Origin: Lachnospiraceae bacterium UBA4711
GTDB lineage: Bacteria; Bacillota; Clostridia; Lachnospirales; Lachnospiraceae
Assembly: GCA_002404515.1 (NCBI GenBank)
Contig: DHJV01000048.1
Coordinates: 1 to 23,859, forward strand
DNA: 23,859 nt
Reading direction: 5' to 3'
The notes under the pieces were generated by a model, which saw only the letters and a list, made by a program, of their open reading frames with translations, was not told where the DNA came from and ran no database searches. The position numbers were made by a program, and so were the translations under genes. Each line of letters begins with the position of its first letter. Position 1 is the first letter of the stretch. Shown here piece after piece: positions 1 to 6,588 of this stretch.

Positions 1-188
1 GAGTAGGAGCAAAGTGGCAAAAAGCCGGAAGATTGCTCCAAGAGGAAACAAAGAGGAAGCAAGCGAGTAGGAGCAAAGCGGCGAAAAACTGGAAGATTAC
101 TCCAAGAGGAAACAAAGAGGAAGCAAGCTGGTAGGAGCAAAGTGCCACCAAAACGGAAGATTGATCCAAGTGGAAAAAACAGTAAACA
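1..188. repeat. Tandem 64-bp repeat, two full copies and one degenerate copy
   Basis: Bases 1-64 and 65-128 are two head-to-tail copies of a 64-base unit that differ at only a few positions. A third, diverged copy starts near 129 and fades out by about 188. Each copy carries an imperfect inverted repeat: GGAGCAA at 6-12 with TTGCTCC at 33-39, GGAGCAA at 70-76 with TTACTCC at 97-103, and GGAGCAA at 133-139 with TTGATCC at 160-166. The pairing decays from copy to copy. Because 64 is not a multiple of three, the repeat does not encode a repeating peptide. One frame is open from base 3 to a TAG at 132-134, so the tail of an upstream gene cannot be fully excluded. More copies may lie to the left of the window. 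Confidence 0.85.
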
Positions 189-197
189 AAAATTCAG

Positions 198-226
198 TTG
201 AAACATGCATAATCCTCGGATATAAT
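198..226 (+). promoter_or_regulatory. Sigma-A promoter of the methyltransferase gene
   Basis: TTGAAA at 198-203 and TATAAT at 221-226 are separated by 17 bases, a near-consensus housekeeping promoter. Transcription would begin near 233, which excludes the in-frame upstream start at 161 and supports translation from the ATG at 257. Confidence 0.85.
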
Positions 227-256
227 AAAGTCATATATGGGAAAAAGAGGCTCACT

Positions 257-1468
257 ATGGAGAAAATAAAAGAACAACTCGAACGGCTGCTTCCGCAGAT
301 GACGCGGATCATCGTGAGCAACCGGCTTGATAAGACATATCAATATCGGAAAGTAGAAGTGACATGGACGACGATACGTGGAAAAGAGCTGTGCCAGATC
401 GCGGCGTACACGGAAAAGCAGGTCTTTCAGGAAAATGTTGGCGTAGATGAACTTGCAGACAAGTTACTTGTACATTTCCCGGAGCATCTGTGCCAGATGA
501 ATATATTCACAGAAGAAAAAGAATATAGCTTCAAGATGACGAAGAAGGGTAAGATGCTGACGAATGAAACCAGACTTCCGGCGAAACAGTCCGGTACATC
601 GAAGCTTGCAAAGACAAGTGGCAGTGATGTAGCAGACCTGGCAGATAAGATGAACAGCCGCAGGGGCGAACATAATCGCAAGAAAAATTATATTCTGCAG
701 GAGGGTATGGTAGTTCCGCCACTTGTGGATATGGGAATATTCACGAAAGAGGGAAAAGTTGTTCGTTCGATGTACGATAAATACAAACAGATCAACCGGT
801 TTGTGGAGCTTGTCGATGATGTGCTGAAGAACGAAACGAAGGATGAGATACATATTTTGGACTTTGGATGTGGCAAATCGTATCTGACGTTTGTTCTCTA
901 TTATTATATAGTAGAAATCCGGAAGAAAAAGGCAGAGATCATCGGGCTTGATCTGAAGGAAGACGTGATAAAGCATTGCAATGAGACGGCGGAAAAGTAT
1001 GGCTATGACCATCTGCATTTTGAACTTGGCGACATCAACGGCTACAAGACGAAAATGCCGGTTGATATGGTTGTGACGTTGCATGCGTGCGATACGGCGA
1101 CGGATTATGCATTGTTCAATGCTGTACAGTGGAATGCAAAATACATTTTGTCTGTGCCATGCTGTCAACATGAAGTAAATGGACAGATCGAGAGTGAATT
1201 GCTGGCACCGATGATGGAATATGGCATTATCAAAGAACGTATGGCGGCACTCGCGACAGATGCGATACGTGCCAATATGTTGACGTACCGGGGGTACAAA
1301 ACACAGGTTCTGGAGTTTGTGGATTTTGCACATTCCCCGAAGAATCTGCTGATACGCGCTGTAAAATCTGCAATCCCGAAAGAAAAACGGGAACGCAGTT
1401 TACAGGAAGTTGAGCGTATGTGCGAGGAGATGCACATCGTTCCTTCTATATACAATCTACTAAAGTAG
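257..1468 (+). CDS. Class I SAM-dependent methyltransferase, substrate unknown
   Basis: The product has 403 residues. The C-terminal half is a Rossmann-type methyltransferase with the SAM-binding motif LDFGCGKSYL at residues 201-210 and an acidic end of strand two (GLDLKEDV, 230-237). LHACDTATDYAL at 275-286 and SVPCCQHEVN at 299-308 resemble the Methyltransf_32 group, whose members are poorly characterised. The first 145 residues are a charged region I do not recognise. The reading frame is open up to base 161, but the promoter at 198-226 and an AGAGG ribosome site just upstream favour the ATG at 257. The substrate cannot be read from the sequence; RNA is a guess. It may be co-transcribed with the next two ORFs. 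Confidence 0.85.
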   Translation: MEKIKEQLERLLPQMTRIIVSNRLDKTYQYRKVEVTWTTIRGKELCQIAAYTEKQVFQENVGVDELADKLLVHFPEHLCQMNIFTEEKEYSFKMTKKGKMLTNETRLPAKQSGTSKLAKTSGSDVADLADKMNSRRGEHNRKKNYILQEGMVVPPLVDMGIFTKEGKVVRSMYDKYKQINRFVELVDDVLKNETKDEIHILDFGCGKSYLTFVLYYYIVEIRKKKAEIIGLDLKEDVIKHCNETAEKYGYDHLHFELGDINGYKTKMPVDMVVTLHACDTATDYALFNAVQWNAKYILSVPCCQHEVNGQIESELLAPMMEYGIIKERMAALATDAIRANMLTYRGYKTQVLEFVDFAHSPKNLLIRAVKSAIPKEKRERSLQEVERMCEEMHIVPSIYNLLK

Positions 1469-1494
1469 AAGAGAGAGGTAAGAGGAGGAGCCTG

Positions 1495-1587
1495 ATGAAA
1501 CGAAGTTTCATTAATACAAATGGCTCCGGCGAAATGCCGCCGAGCGGAGGCGAGGGGGCAGCACCAGAAAGAGGAGGAAATTTATGA
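1495..1587 (+). CDS. Candidate 30-residue small ORF coupled to the next gene
   Basis: An ATG at 1495 follows GAGGAGG at 1482-1488 with 6-base spacing, as good a ribosome site as most ribosomal-protein genes here have. The frame runs 30 codons, starts MKRSFINTN, is rich in Gly, Pro and Glu after residue 9, and ends in TGA at 1585-1587. That TGA overlaps the ATG of the membrane-protein gene as ATGA, the classic arrangement for translational coupling. The start region is also an inverted repeat (ATGAAAC 1495-1501, GTTTCAT 1505-1511) that could fold over the start codon. It is too short for any family call. It could be a leader peptide or a chance ORF in a GC-rich spacer. Confidence 0.45.
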   Translation: MKRSFINTNGSGEMPPSGGEGAAPERGGNL

Positions 1588-2459
1588 AACAAAGGAAAGA
1601 GAACAAAAAAGGCGGAGCGGTAGTAAGCTTAGTGATTGGAATTATATTTGTGCTTTTAGCAATCGTCTGCTTCATCGGCGATATGGATTATCTGCTTGGC
1701 GGAAAAGCAAAGGATTTGAACGAGATCGCAGCCAATACACGTCCACAGAAGGATGACCATGTAAGAACAGACAGTTACCTTGTGCTTGGTAATTTTGCAG
1801 AGACACAGCATCGTATCAATGGAATTATTCCGGCAGGTAAAGAACAGCACTATGCGATTGTGCTTGGCGATGATGATATGGATGATATCTCGGATGCAAA
1901 GATTATTGTGCTGACAGTCAAGAACAAGAAGACGATCGAGAAATTGGATGAGCTTGCAAATGACGACTATGCGGATTTCAGTGATGCAGTCGCAATCGAG
2001 GGACAGATTCGTACACTGGATCCGGAAATCGAGGGATATTACAGAGATGCGCTGGATGCCTCCGGCATTACAGATTATTGTGATTACTATACTGTTGCAC
2101 TTGATGCAACACAGACAAGACTGTATGGCTGGATGATTGTTGTTGGTGCACTGGCAATCGGTGTGCTCTGTATCGTTGCATTCGCAAAGATTAACAAACA
2201 GATTAAGAATGAGAAGAATCTGGCTTATACAAATGCTGCACCGGCTATGGGACAGCCGGGCAACCCGTATGTGAATCCGGTAACCGGACAGCCATATGAT
2301 CCGGGAATGGTAAATCCGGTCACAGGTCAGGCTTATAATCAGATGCCAAATGCCGGTTATGGCCAGACACCAGATCAGACTTATAACCAGGCACCGAATG
2401 GTGCTCCGAGTGTTCCTTATACACCGGGACAGAATACAGATAATAACCCATATTCGTAA
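1584..2459 (+). CDS. Two-pass membrane protein with Pro/Gln/Asn-rich repeat tail
   Basis: The 291-residue product has a hydrophobic segment at about 12-32 and another at about 181-202. The roughly 145 residues between them are rich in Asp and Glu and are probably extracytoplasmic. After the second helix a short basic stretch leads into a low-complexity tail from about 215, rich in Pro, Gly, Gln, Asn and Tyr, with two exact NPVTGQ copies at 231-236 and 244-249 and looser PGQ/PNG variants after them. GAGGAGG at 1571-1577 is the ribosome site. No catalytic motif is visible and I do not recognise the family. No separate promoter is evident, so it is probably transcribed with the methyltransferase. 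The tail looks like a disordered interaction segment, which is inference. Confidence 0.8.
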   Translation: MKQRKENKKGGAVVSLVIGIIFVLLAIVCFIGDMDYLLGGKAKDLNEIAANTRPQKDDHVRTDSYLVLGNFAETQHRINGIIPAGKEQHYAIVLGDDDMDDISDAKIIVLTVKNKKTIEKLDELANDDYADFSDAVAIEGQIRTLDPEIEGYYRDALDASGITDYCDYYTVALDATQTRLYGWMIVVGALAIGVLCIVAFAKINKQIKNEKNLAYTNAAPAMGQPGNPYVNPVTGQPYDPGMVNPVTGQAYNQMPNAGYGQTPDQTYNQAPNGAPSVPYTPGQNTDNNPYS

Positions 2460-2612
2460 ACACGTTTGCCAGAATATAAAAACAATTTATAATAATGATA
2501 TACCCAAAGGTACATTATTTATAGAAGAAACACAGAAAAATATCAAAAAGATACGGAATCTGGCAGACAATACCGGCGTATCGAAAAAAATACAAAAAAA
2601 ATAAAAAAATAC
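2460..2612. other. A-rich spacer between the membrane-protein gene and the S10 promoter
   Basis: No convincing gene. The stretch is A-rich, and a long A-tract at about 2584-2610 ends just before the S10 promoter, where it could act as an UP element. A weak dyad (GATACG 2550-2555, CGTATC 2577-2582) lacks a T-run on the plus strand, so I do not call it a terminator. TTGCCA at 2466-2471 and TATAAT at 2488-2493, 16 bases apart, could be an additional upstream promoter. Confidence 0.5.
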
Positions 2613-2641
2613 TTGCATTTACAGGTGGTATTGAGTATAAT
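2613..2641 (+). promoter_or_regulatory. Main sigma-A promoter of the S10-spc operon
   Basis: TTGCAT at 2613-2618 and a perfect TATAAT at 2636-2641 are 17 bases apart and preceded by a long A-tract. Transcription should start near 2648, giving a 5' leader of about 275 bases before rpsJ. No comparable promoter is seen again until the one before rpmJ. Confidence 0.9.
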
Positions 2642-2647
2642 AACTCT

Positions 2648-2922
2648 TGCTGTGACATTGATAGCGTAGAAGCGAAGGTTGCTATGCATGACATAGGTTT
2701 TTCGTGGAGCGAATGTCAATTAACGATAACTGGCGACAAGTCACTGTACTCAATAACCATCTGGCAATGCCAGAGATGACGTGAGGTTTTGATATGTAAG
2801 CAATCAAGATTGCTTACGAACCGAAAATCTGTTTTGCGGATTTTGGTAAGAAACACACGGGAAAGTTGTACAGTCACCACTTGTCGTACTACAAAAAGTG
2901 CGAAAAGGAGGCGGCTTTTTTT
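2648..2922 (+). promoter_or_regulatory. Structured 5' leader of the S10 operon
   Basis: The leader holds no credible ORF but has strong self-complementarity. A long-range stem closes a 153-base domain: 2734-2741 pairs with 2879-2886 (8 bp) and, across a C/CACC internal loop, 2743-2749 pairs with 2868-2874 (7 bp). Inside it are three hairpins: 2760-2765/2769-2774, a perfect 10-bp stem at 2796-2805/2808-2817, and 2821-2829/2839-2846 with one bulged G. A separate 5' domain pairs TGACATT 2653-2659 with AATGTCA 2712-2718. The ribosome site of rpsJ (AAGGAGG 2905-2911) lies just downstream. By position it is probably an autoregulatory target for a protein of the operon; in E. coli L4 binds the S10 leader, but the ligand here is unknown. 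Confidence 0.7.
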
Positions 2923-3234
2923 ATGGCAAGTCAAGTAATGAGAATCACATTGAAGGCGTACGATCACAAGTTAATCGATCAGGCTGCAAAGCAGATCATC
3001 GAGACGATCAAGAGTACAGGAGCAAAGGTTTCAGGTCCTGTTCCAATGCCTACAAAGGTTGAGAAGATCACAATCCTCAGAGCTGTTCATAAGTATAAGG
3101 ATTCCAGAGAGCAGTTCGAGCAGAGAACTCACAAGAGACTCATTGATGTACTTACACCATCACAGAAGACAATCGATGCTCTTCAGAAGCTTGATGTTTC
3201 AGCTGGTGTATATGTTAATGTAAAGATGAAGTAA
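2923..3234 (+). CDS. rpsJ: 30S ribosomal protein S10
   Basis: The product has 103 residues, the normal S10 length, and the typical LKAYDHKLIDQAAKQI opening and SGPVPMPTK loop. S10 binds the 30S head; in E. coli it also pairs with NusB in transcription antitermination. The frame is open upstream to 2866, but MASQVMR after AAGGAGG (2905-2911) is the real start, 11 bases from the Shine-Dalgarno sequence. That site lies between AAAAAG (2893-2898) and CTTTTT (2915-2920), which could pair and weakly mask it. This is the first gene of the operon, directly downstream of the structured leader. Confidence 0.97.
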   Translation: MASQVMRITLKAYDHKLIDQAAKQIIETIKSTGAKVSGPVPMPTKVEKITILRAVHKYKDSREQFEQRTHKRLIDVLTPSQKTIDALQKLDVSAGVYVNVKMK

Positions 3235-3266
3235 TTCATCAATCAACAAAATGTTTATTGCAGTAC

Positions 3267-3309
3267 CTAATTACGCGAAAGCGAATTTAGAATGATTGCT
3301 CCGGCAATC
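3267..3309 (+). other. Two tetraloop hairpins in the rpsJ-rplC gap
   Basis: Bases 3267-3290 form an imperfect stem capped by a GAAA tetraloop (CGC GAAA GCG at 3274-3283). Bases 3294-3309 form a perfect 6-bp stem with a TCCG loop of the UNCG class (GATTGC, TCCG, GCAATC). Both loops are exceptionally stable types. No T-run follows, so neither is an ordinary terminator. They could be mRNA processing or stability elements, or an L3 control site. Confidence 0.55.
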
Positions 3310-3341
3310 CGCTGTGAATTAAAATTAGGAGGAAAAATTTC

Positions 3342-4025
3342 ATGAAGAAGGCTATTTTAGCAACAAAAGTCGGAATGACTCAAATCTTCAACGAAGACGG
3401 TGTTTTAACACCAGTAACAGTTTTACAGGCTGGACCATGTGTTGTAACTCAGGTAAAAACAGTTGATAACGACGGTTACGATGCAGTACAGGTTGGTTTC
3501 GGCGAAAAGAAAGAAAGAGTAACAACAAAGGATGTTTCTGGAAAGAAAGTAATCAGAAACCCACATGGCGCTGGTAAGGCAGAGGTTGGCCATTTCAAGA
3601 AGGCTGGCACAACACCTAAGAAGTTCGTTCGTGAGTTCAGACTTGAGAACGTAGCTGATTACAACGCAGGTGATGAGATCAAGGCTGATATCTTTGCAGA
3701 GGGTGACAAGATTGATGTTACTGCAAAGTCAAAGGGTAAGGGATACGCAGGCGGTATCAAGAGATTCGGTATGAAGTCTGGTCCTTCAGCTCATGGTTCT
3801 AAGTATCATCGTCATGCAGGTTCCAATGGTTCTGCAACTACACCAGGTAGAGTATTCAAGGGTAAGAAGATGCCTGGACATATGGGTAATGTAAGAGTTA
3901 CAGTACAGAACCTTGAGATTGTTAAGATAGATGTAGAGAACAACGTAATTTTGGTAAAGGGTGCCGTACCTGGACCAAAGAAATCATTAGTAATGATTAA
4001 GGAAACAGTAAAGACTGGCAAATAA
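3342..4025 (+). CDS. rplC: 50S ribosomal protein L3
   Basis: The 227-residue product starts KKAILATKVGMTQIF and carries the conserved loop segment SAHGSKYHRHAGS followed by GHMGN, the part of L3 that reaches toward the peptidyl transferase centre. It is slightly longer than the roughly 209 residues of Bacillus L3. L3 is one of the first proteins to bind 23S rRNA. AGGAGG lies about 8 bases before the ATG. It is the second gene of the operon, separated from rpsJ by about 107 bases that hold two hairpins, one of the longer gaps in the cluster. Confidence 0.97.
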   Translation: MKKAILATKVGMTQIFNEDGVLTPVTVLQAGPCVVTQVKTVDNDGYDAVQVGFGEKKERVTTKDVSGKKVIRNPHGAGKAEVGHFKKAGTTPKKFVREFRLENVADYNAGDEIKADIFAEGDKIDVTAKSKGKGYAGGIKRFGMKSGPSAHGSKYHRHAGSNGSATTPGRVFKGKKMPGHMGNVRVTVQNLEIVKIDVENNVILVKGAVPGPKKSLVMIKETVKTGK

Positions 4026-4054
4026 GCCGGGCTTTCAGGAAGGAGGATCATTAG

Positions 4055-4675
4055 ATGGCAACAGTAGCAGTTTATAACATCGAAGGTAAAGAAGTAGATA
4101 AGCTTGAGCTTAACGACAACGTATTCGGTGTTGAGATAAATGAGCATTTAGTACATCTGGCAGTTGTAAGCCAGTTAGCAAACGGTCGTCAGGGCACACA
4201 GAGCGCAAAGACACGTTCTGAAGTATCTGGTGGCGGAAGAAAGCCTTGGAGACAGAAGGGAACAGGTCATGCAAGACAGGGTTCTACAAGATCTCCACAG
4301 TGGACAGGCGGTGGTGTTGTATTTGCACCAAAGCCAAGAGATTACTCTATGAAGATGAACAAGAGAGAGAAGCAGATCGCTATCAAGTCTGCGCTCACAT
4401 CAAAGGTTCAGGATTCTAAGCTTATCGTAGTTGATGAGTTCAAGCTTGATGAGATTAAGACATCTAAGTTTGCTCAGATCCTTGACAACTTAAAAGCACC
4501 TAAGGCTTTGGTTGTAACAAAGGATAAGGATGAGAAGGTTGTTCTTTCAGCTAGAAACATCCCAACAGTTAAGACAACTATGACAAACTCAATCAACGTA
4601 TATGACATTCTTAAGTATGATTCACTCGTAATCACAAAGGATGCAGTAGCAGCAATCGAGGAGGTGTATGCATAA
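4055..4675 (+). CDS. rplD: 50S ribosomal protein L4
   Basis: The 206-residue product has the diagnostic extended loop with SGGGRKPWRQKGTGHARQG and then the GGGVVFAPKPRDY segment that lines the nascent-peptide tunnel. L4 is the autogenous repressor of the S10 operon in E. coli, so it is one candidate ligand for the leader at 2648-2922, though that is not demonstrated in this lineage. Ribosome site AAGGAGG (4040-4046), spacing 8. The stop codon overlaps the start of rplW by one base (TAATG). Confidence 0.97.
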   Translation: MATVAVYNIEGKEVDKLELNDNVFGVEINEHLVHLAVVSQLANGRQGTQSAKTRSEVSGGGRKPWRQKGTGHARQGSTRSPQWTGGGVVFAPKPRDYSMKMNKREKQIAIKSALTSKVQDSKLIVVDEFKLDEIKTSKFAQILDNLKAPKALVVTKDKDEKVVLSARNIPTVKTTMTNSINVYDILKYDSLVITKDAVAAIEEVYA

Positions 4676-4974
4676 TGGCAGATATCAAATATTATGACGT
4701 TATCCTTAAGCCAGTTCTTACAGAGAAGAGTATGAACGCTATGGCTGAGAAGAAGTACACTTTCCTTGTTCATCCAGAAGCTACCAAGGCTCAGGTTAAG
4801 GAAGCTGTAGAGAAGATGTTCGAGGGAGCAAAGGTTGCTAAGGTCAACACATTGAATCAGGATGGTAAGACTAAGAGACGTGGTATGACTTACGGCAAGA
4901 CAGCAAAGACTAAGAAAGCAATCGTTCAGCTTACAGCTGAGAGCGCAGATATCGAATTATTCGAAGGTCTTTAA
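4675..4974 (+). CDS. rplW: 50S ribosomal protein L23
   Basis: The 99-residue product matches normal L23 length and opens with YYDVILKPVLTEKSM, the family hallmark. L23 sits at the exit of the peptide tunnel and is the docking point for trigger factor and SRP. Its ribosome site GAGGAGGTG (4658-4666) lies inside rplD, and the one-base overlap with rplD suggests translational coupling. A small GTGC/GCAC dyad follows in the 61-base gap to rplB; I see no further signal there. Confidence 0.97.
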   Translation: MADIKYYDVILKPVLTEKSMNAMAEKKYTFLVHPEATKAQVKEAVEKMFEGAKVAKVNTLNQDGKTKRRGMTYGKTAKTKKAIVQLTAESADIELFEGL

Positions 4975-5035
4975 GATTAAAAGCTATGTGCAATAAAAGC
5001 ACGATAATAAATTGAGATTCGAAAGGAGAACTAAA

Positions 5036-5878
5036 ATGGGAATTAAGACATATAACCCATATACACCTTCCAGAAGGAATATGACAGGTCTTGATTTCGT
5101 GGAGATCACAAAGAGCACTCCAGAGAAATCACTTCTTGCAAAGAAGGATAAGACAGCAGGACGTAACAATCAGGGTAAGATTACAGTTAGACATCATGGT
5201 GGCGGAAACAGACAGAAGTACAGAATCATCGACTTCAAGAGAAGAAAGGATGATATCCCTGCTAAGGTAGCTTCCATTGAGTACGATCCAAACAGAACAG
5301 CAAACATCGCACTGCTTTGCTATGCAGACGGTGAGAAGGCATACATCATTGCTCCGGTTGGACTTAAGGTTGGCGACGAGCTTATGAATGGTGCAAATGC
5401 AGAGATCAAGGTTGGTAACTGTTTACCACTTGCAAATATCCCAGTTGGTACTGAGATTCACAACATTGAGCTTTATCCTGGAAAGGGCGCACAGCTTGTA
5501 CGTTCCGCAGGTAACTCCGCTCAGCTCATGGCAAAGGAAGGCAAGTATGCAACACTCAGACTTCCATCCGGCGAAATGAGAATGGTTCCTATCGTTTGCC
5601 GTGCAACAATCGGTCAGGTTGGTAACATCGAGCACGGACTTGTTAACATCGGTAAAGCAGGACGTAAGCGTCACATGGGTGTTCGCCCAACAGTACGTGG
5701 TTCTGTTATGAACCCGAACGATCACCCACATGGTGGTGGTGAAGGTAGAGCACCGATCGGTCGTTCTGGCCCATCTACTCCTTGGGGTAAGCCGGCACTG
5801 GGACTTAAGACCAGAAAGAAGAACAAGCAGTCTAACAAGTACATTGTAAGAACAAGAGACGGTAAGAACGTTAAGTAA
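5036..5878 (+). CDS. rplB: 50S ribosomal protein L2
   Basis: The 280-residue product begins MGIKTYNPYTPSRRNM and contains VRHHGGGNRQKYR at 51-63 and the conserved HPHGGGEGRAPIG at 230-242, whose histidine corresponds to His229 of E. coli L2 near the peptidyl transferase centre. L2 is needed for subunit association. The frame extends 8 codons upstream to 5012, but those codons contain the AAAGGAG ribosome site (5022-5028), so the ATG at 5036 with spacing 7 is the real start. Confidence 0.97.
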   Translation: MGIKTYNPYTPSRRNMTGLDFVEITKSTPEKSLLAKKDKTAGRNNQGKITVRHHGGGNRQKYRIIDFKRRKDDIPAKVASIEYDPNRTANIALLCYADGEKAYIIAPVGLKVGDELMNGANAEIKVGNCLPLANIPVGTEIHNIELYPGKGAQLVRSAGNSAQLMAKEGKYATLRLPSGEMRMVPIVCRATIGQVGNIEHGLVNIGKAGRKRHMGVRPTVRGSVMNPNDHPHGGGEGRAPIGRSGPSTPWGKPALGLKTRKKNKQSNKYIVRTRDGKNVK

Positions 5879-5889
5879 GGAGGTAAGTT

Positions 5890-6171
5890 ATGGCTCGTTC
5901 ATTAAAGAAAGGACCATTTGCAGATGGTTATTTGTTAAAGAAGATAGACGCTATGAACGCTGACAACAAGAAGGACGTCATTAAGACATGGTCACGTCGT
6001 TCAACAATCTTCCCATCATTCGTTGGCCATACAATCGCTGTATATGATGGAAGAAAGCATGTGCCTGTATATGTAACTGAGGATATGGTTGGCCATAAGC
6101 TCGGTGAGTTCGTTGCAACAAGAACATACAGAGGACATGGCAAAGATGAGAAGAAGGGTAAGAAGAGATAA
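5890..6171 (+). CDS. rpsS: 30S ribosomal protein S19
   Basis: The 93-residue product has the typical MARSLKKGPF start, the TWSRRSTIFPSFVGHTIAVY core and a lysine-rich end. S19 forms a head complex with S13 near the A site. The ribosome site AAGGAGGT overlaps the rplB stop region, leaving only 11 bases between the genes. Confidence 0.97.
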   Translation: MARSLKKGPFADGYLLKKIDAMNADNKKDVIKTWSRRSTIFPSFVGHTIAVYDGRKHVPVYVTEDMVGHKLGEFVATRTYRGHGKDEKKGKKR

Positions 6172-6191
6172 GTCGAAAGGAGGACACATTC

Positions 6192-6578
6192 ATGGCAAAA
6201 GGACATAGATCCCAGATTAAGAGACTCAGAAATGAGAATAAGGATACAAGACCTAAGGCTACTGTTTCATACGCTAGAGTATCAGTAACAAAGGCATGTT
6301 TCGTATTAGATGCGATCAGAGGCAAGGATGTAACTTCAGCACTTGGTATTCTTGCTTACAACAATCGTTATGCATCAAAGGTAATTGAGAAGTTATTGAA
6401 GTCCGCTATTGCGAATGCAGAGAACAACAACGGTATGAAGGTAGAAGACCTTTACATCGCTGAGTGCTATGCAAACAAAGGACCAACAATGAAGAGAATT
6501 CAGCCGAGAGCACAGGGTAGAGCTTACAGAATTGAGAAGAGAACAAGCCACATCACTGTTGTGCTGGATGCGAGATAG
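6192..6578 (+). CDS. rplV: 50S ribosomal protein L22
   Basis: The 128-residue product carries the L22 globular core (GKDVTSALGILAYNNRYAS) and the hairpin segment GPTMKRIQPRAQGRAYRI, whose tip lines the peptide tunnel and is a known site of macrolide-resistance changes in other bacteria. Nothing unusual is seen in that tip. Ribosome site AAAGGAGG, spacing about 9. The TAG stop is part of the next gene's ribosome site. Confidence 0.97.
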   Translation: MAKGHRSQIKRLRNENKDTRPKATVSYARVSVTKACFVLDAIRGKDVTSALGILAYNNRYASKVIEKLLKSAIANAENNNGMKVEDLYIAECYANKGPTMKRIQPRAQGRAYRIEKRTSHITVVLDAR

Positions 6579-6588
6579 GAGGTAAGCA

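Noticed and set aside
1..188. CRISPR array
   Set aside because: Adjacent 64-base repeats without distinct spacers, and no cas genes in the window.
161..256. Upstream extension of the methyltransferase frame
   Set aside because: The extension contains the near-consensus promoter at 198-226 and lacks a ribosome site; the ATG at 257 fits both.
464..1333. Long open frame on the minus strand (289 codons) inside the methyltransferase gene
   Set aside because: The plus-strand protein has clear family motifs; the reverse frame has no recognisable domain and is a shadow.
2550..2582. Possible terminator before the S10 promoter
   Set aside because: Only six pairs with a 21-base loop, and A-rich rather than T-rich DNA follows on the plus strand.
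2350..2604. Open frame running from inside the membrane-protein gene into the A-rich spacer
   Set aside because: No ribosome site, a start within another gene's repeat tail, and a Lys-rich end explained by A-tracts.
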